This document shows positions 62,845-64,000 of a stretch of DNA of 64,000 nt, one piece after another. The notes under the pieces were generated by a model, which had not been told where the DNA came from, searched no databases, and saw nothing but the letters and a program-made list of their open reading frames with translations. Made by a program: the position numbers and the translations under genes. Source of the stretch: Streptomyces paradoxus (lineage in GTDB: Bacteria; Actinomycetota; Actinomycetes; Streptomycetales; Streptomycetaceae); NCBI RefSeq assembly GCF_014202475.1, contig NZ_JACHGV010000007.1, positions 124,001 through 188,000 of the forward strand, in the 5' to 3' direction. Positions within the stretch are counted from its first letter, which is position 1, and the number at the start of each line of letters is the position of its first letter.

Positions 62845-63648
62845 TCACTGGCTCACGGCCTTCTTGTAGCGCTGGACGGCCAGCGGCACGAAGATCGCGA
62901 GAATCAGCGCCACCCACAGGAACGCGGCGAGGACCGGGTTCTGCAAGGGCCACACTTCGGGTTCGGGCCGGCCCTCCGGGATGTTCCCGAACAACTGCCG
63001 GCAGGCCTCGACCACGGCCGAGACGGGGTTCCAGTCCGCCACCACGCGCAGGACGGTGGGCAGTCCCTCGCTGGGCACGAACGAGTTGGAGATGAAGGTG
63101 AGCGGCAGCAGCACCATGAGCATGGCGTTGCCGAGCACCTCGGGAGACTTCGCCGTCAGACCGATGGCCGCGGTGATCCAGGAGGCGGCGTAGGCGAAGA
63201 GGAACAGCAGCAGGAAGGCGATCGCCGCGTCGACGACGCCGCCCCGGATCCGCCATCCCATCAACAGGCCGGTCAGCGACATCAGCACGATGACCAGCAG
63301 GTTGTTCACCGCGTCGCCGTTGGTGCGGCCGACCAGCACCGCCGACTGCGAGATGGGCAGGGAGCGGAAGCGGTCGATCAGTCCGAGCTTCATGTCGTGG
63401 GCGATGCCGACGCCGGTGTTCGTGGCGGTGAGCAGCATCGTCTGGGTGAGGATGCCGATCACCATGAACTCGCGGTAGTTGGAGCCGTACACGTCGATCG
63501 CGCTGCCGAAGACGAAGCCGAACAGCAGGGCGAAGGCGATCGGTGCGGCGCTGGCGAAGACCACGATGTCGGGGTTGCGCAGGTTCTTGATGACGTTGCG
63601 CTTGGTGAGGGTGACGCCGTCCTCGACGGCCTGGCTCAGGGCGCTCAC
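62845..63648 (-). CDS. ABC-2 type drug exporter permease (DrrB-like)
   Basis: 267 residues with six predicted TM helices. Conserved ABC-2 features: TKRNVIKNLRNPD at the N-terminus, GIAHDMKLGLIDRFRSLPIS, and LLPLTFISNSFVPSEGLPTVLRVVADWNPVSAVVEACR. These match DrrB and related antibiotic exporters. The start overlaps the upstream ATPase stop (ATGA). Predicted to export the pathway product together with the DrrA-like ATPase. Confidence 0.94.
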   Translation of the reverse strand: MSALSQAVEDGVTLTKRNVIKNLRNPDIVVFASAAPIAFALLFGFVFGSAIDVYGSNYREFMVIGILTQTMLLTATNTGVGIAHDMKLGLIDRFRSLPISQSAVLVGRTNGDAVNNLLVIVLMSLTGLLMGWRIRGGVVDAAIAFLLLFLFAYAASWITAAIGLTAKSPEVLGNAMLMVLLPLTFISNSFVPSEGLPTVLRVVADWNPVSAVVEACRQLFGNIPEGRPEPEVWPLQNPVLAAFLWVALILAIFVPLAVQRYKKAVSQ

Positions 63649-64000
63649 TTCACTTCCTCCTTCGCACGGCCGGTGGCCTGTTGTCCGGCCGGCGGCCGTT
63701 CGGTGAGGGCGAGGAACACCTCGTCCATGCTGGGCCTGCGCAGCGTGGTTCCCACCAGGCGGACCTGTGAACGGTCCAGCAGCCGCACGCTGTTGACGAG
63801 GGCCTCGGGTCCGTCGGAGACGGGCACGATGACCCGGTTGTTCTCCTCGTCGACCGAGGTCTCGCCGCCCTGGGCGATCTCGCGCAGCAGGGTGCGGGCC
63901 TCCTCCGCGTCCGAGGCGCTGCCCACGGTGATCTCCAGGCGCTCCCCGCCCACCCGGTCCTTCAGTTCGTCGGGGGTGCCCTCGGCGATGACCTTGCCCT
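63645..64000 (-). CDS. ABC exporter ATPase, DrrA-like C-terminus (partial, 5' end off window)
   Basis: Only the last 118 residues are visible, starting within GKVIAEGTPDELKDRVGGERLEITVG, the segment that follows the H-loop region in DrrA-type ATPases. The regulatory C-terminal domain ends RRPSMDEVFLALTERP. Walker motifs lie off the window. Overlap with the permease gene shows translational coupling. Confidence 0.92.
   Translation of the reverse strand, partial: GKVIAEGTPDELKDRVGGERLEITVGSASDAEEARTLLREIAQGGETSVDEENNRVIVPVSDGPEALVNSVRLLDRSQVRLVGTTLRRPSMDEVFLALTERPPAGQQATGRAKEEVK

Noticed and set aside
1..64000. tRNA, rRNA, CRISPR arrays, insertion sequences, att sites
   Set aside because: None was recognised by eye. 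A tRNA could be missed without tRNAscan, but no gap of suitable length showed a cloverleaf-like pattern or CCA end. No integrase or transposase motifs were seen.

Overview
The window is very GC-rich, has GTG and TTG starts, many GTGA/ATGA overlapping gene pairs, and families typical of Streptomyces: an extracellular contractile injection system of actinomycete type, a WYL regulator, a GAF/ALDH pair, c-di-GMP enzymes with multi-pass membrane domains, and a deoxyaminosugar cassette. It is almost certainly a Streptomyces chromosome segment. No rRNA, tRNA, CRISPR array or IS element was recognised.

Region 1 (1-13661, minus strand) is the upstream half of an extracellular contractile injection system (eCIS) operon: sheath, tube, T4-type baseplate-like protein, a proline/arginine-rich unknown, DUF4255 cap protein, AAA+ ATPase, a small unknown, and a giant DUF4157 protein. 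The giant protein has at least 2146 residues, runs off the left edge, and carries a nuclease-toxin-like C-terminus. The last three genes are translationally coupled.

Region 2 (14349-18454) holds two small unknowns, then a GAF-type regulator followed by the aldehyde dehydrogenase it probably controls.

Region 3 (18660-36347, minus) is a signalling and surface block. It contains a membrane diguanylate cyclase, a PAS-PAS-HisKA-HATPase-REC-REC-Hpt hybrid kinase, and a five-gene coupled operon: receiver, receiver, HEAT protein, GT2 polysaccharide synthase, CHASE3/HAMP/GAF kinase. It also contains an MbtH-adenylation-carrier-reductase fusion coupled to a leucyl/phenylalanyl-tRNA-protein-transferase homologue, preceded by a PAS-GGDEF-EAL protein.

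Region 4 (36986-49974) is mixed: DEAD-box helicase, a secreted protein with two GH43 modules, a methyltransferase, a polysaccharide deacetylase, an AI-2E-type transporter, a small GNAT protein, and a pirin/AhpD/MarR redox module with visible operator candidates.

Region 5 (50085-64000) looks like the edge of a glycosylated aromatic polyketide cluster. It has a UvrA-like (DrrC-type) protein with a TTA codon, crotonyl-CoA carboxylase/reductase, ABM monooxygenase, NDP-hexose 2,3-dehydratase, NmrA-type reductase with a divergent WYL regulator, FMN azoreductase, TylM1/DesVI-type N,N-dimethyltransferase, 4-ketoreductase, 3-aminotransferase, macrolide/C-glycoside-type glycosyltransferase, and a DrrB/DrrA exporter that runs off the right edge. 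The sugar genes together predict a 2,3,6-trideoxy-3-(dimethylamino)hexose such as angolosamine or rhodosamine. The polyketide synthase is not in the window.
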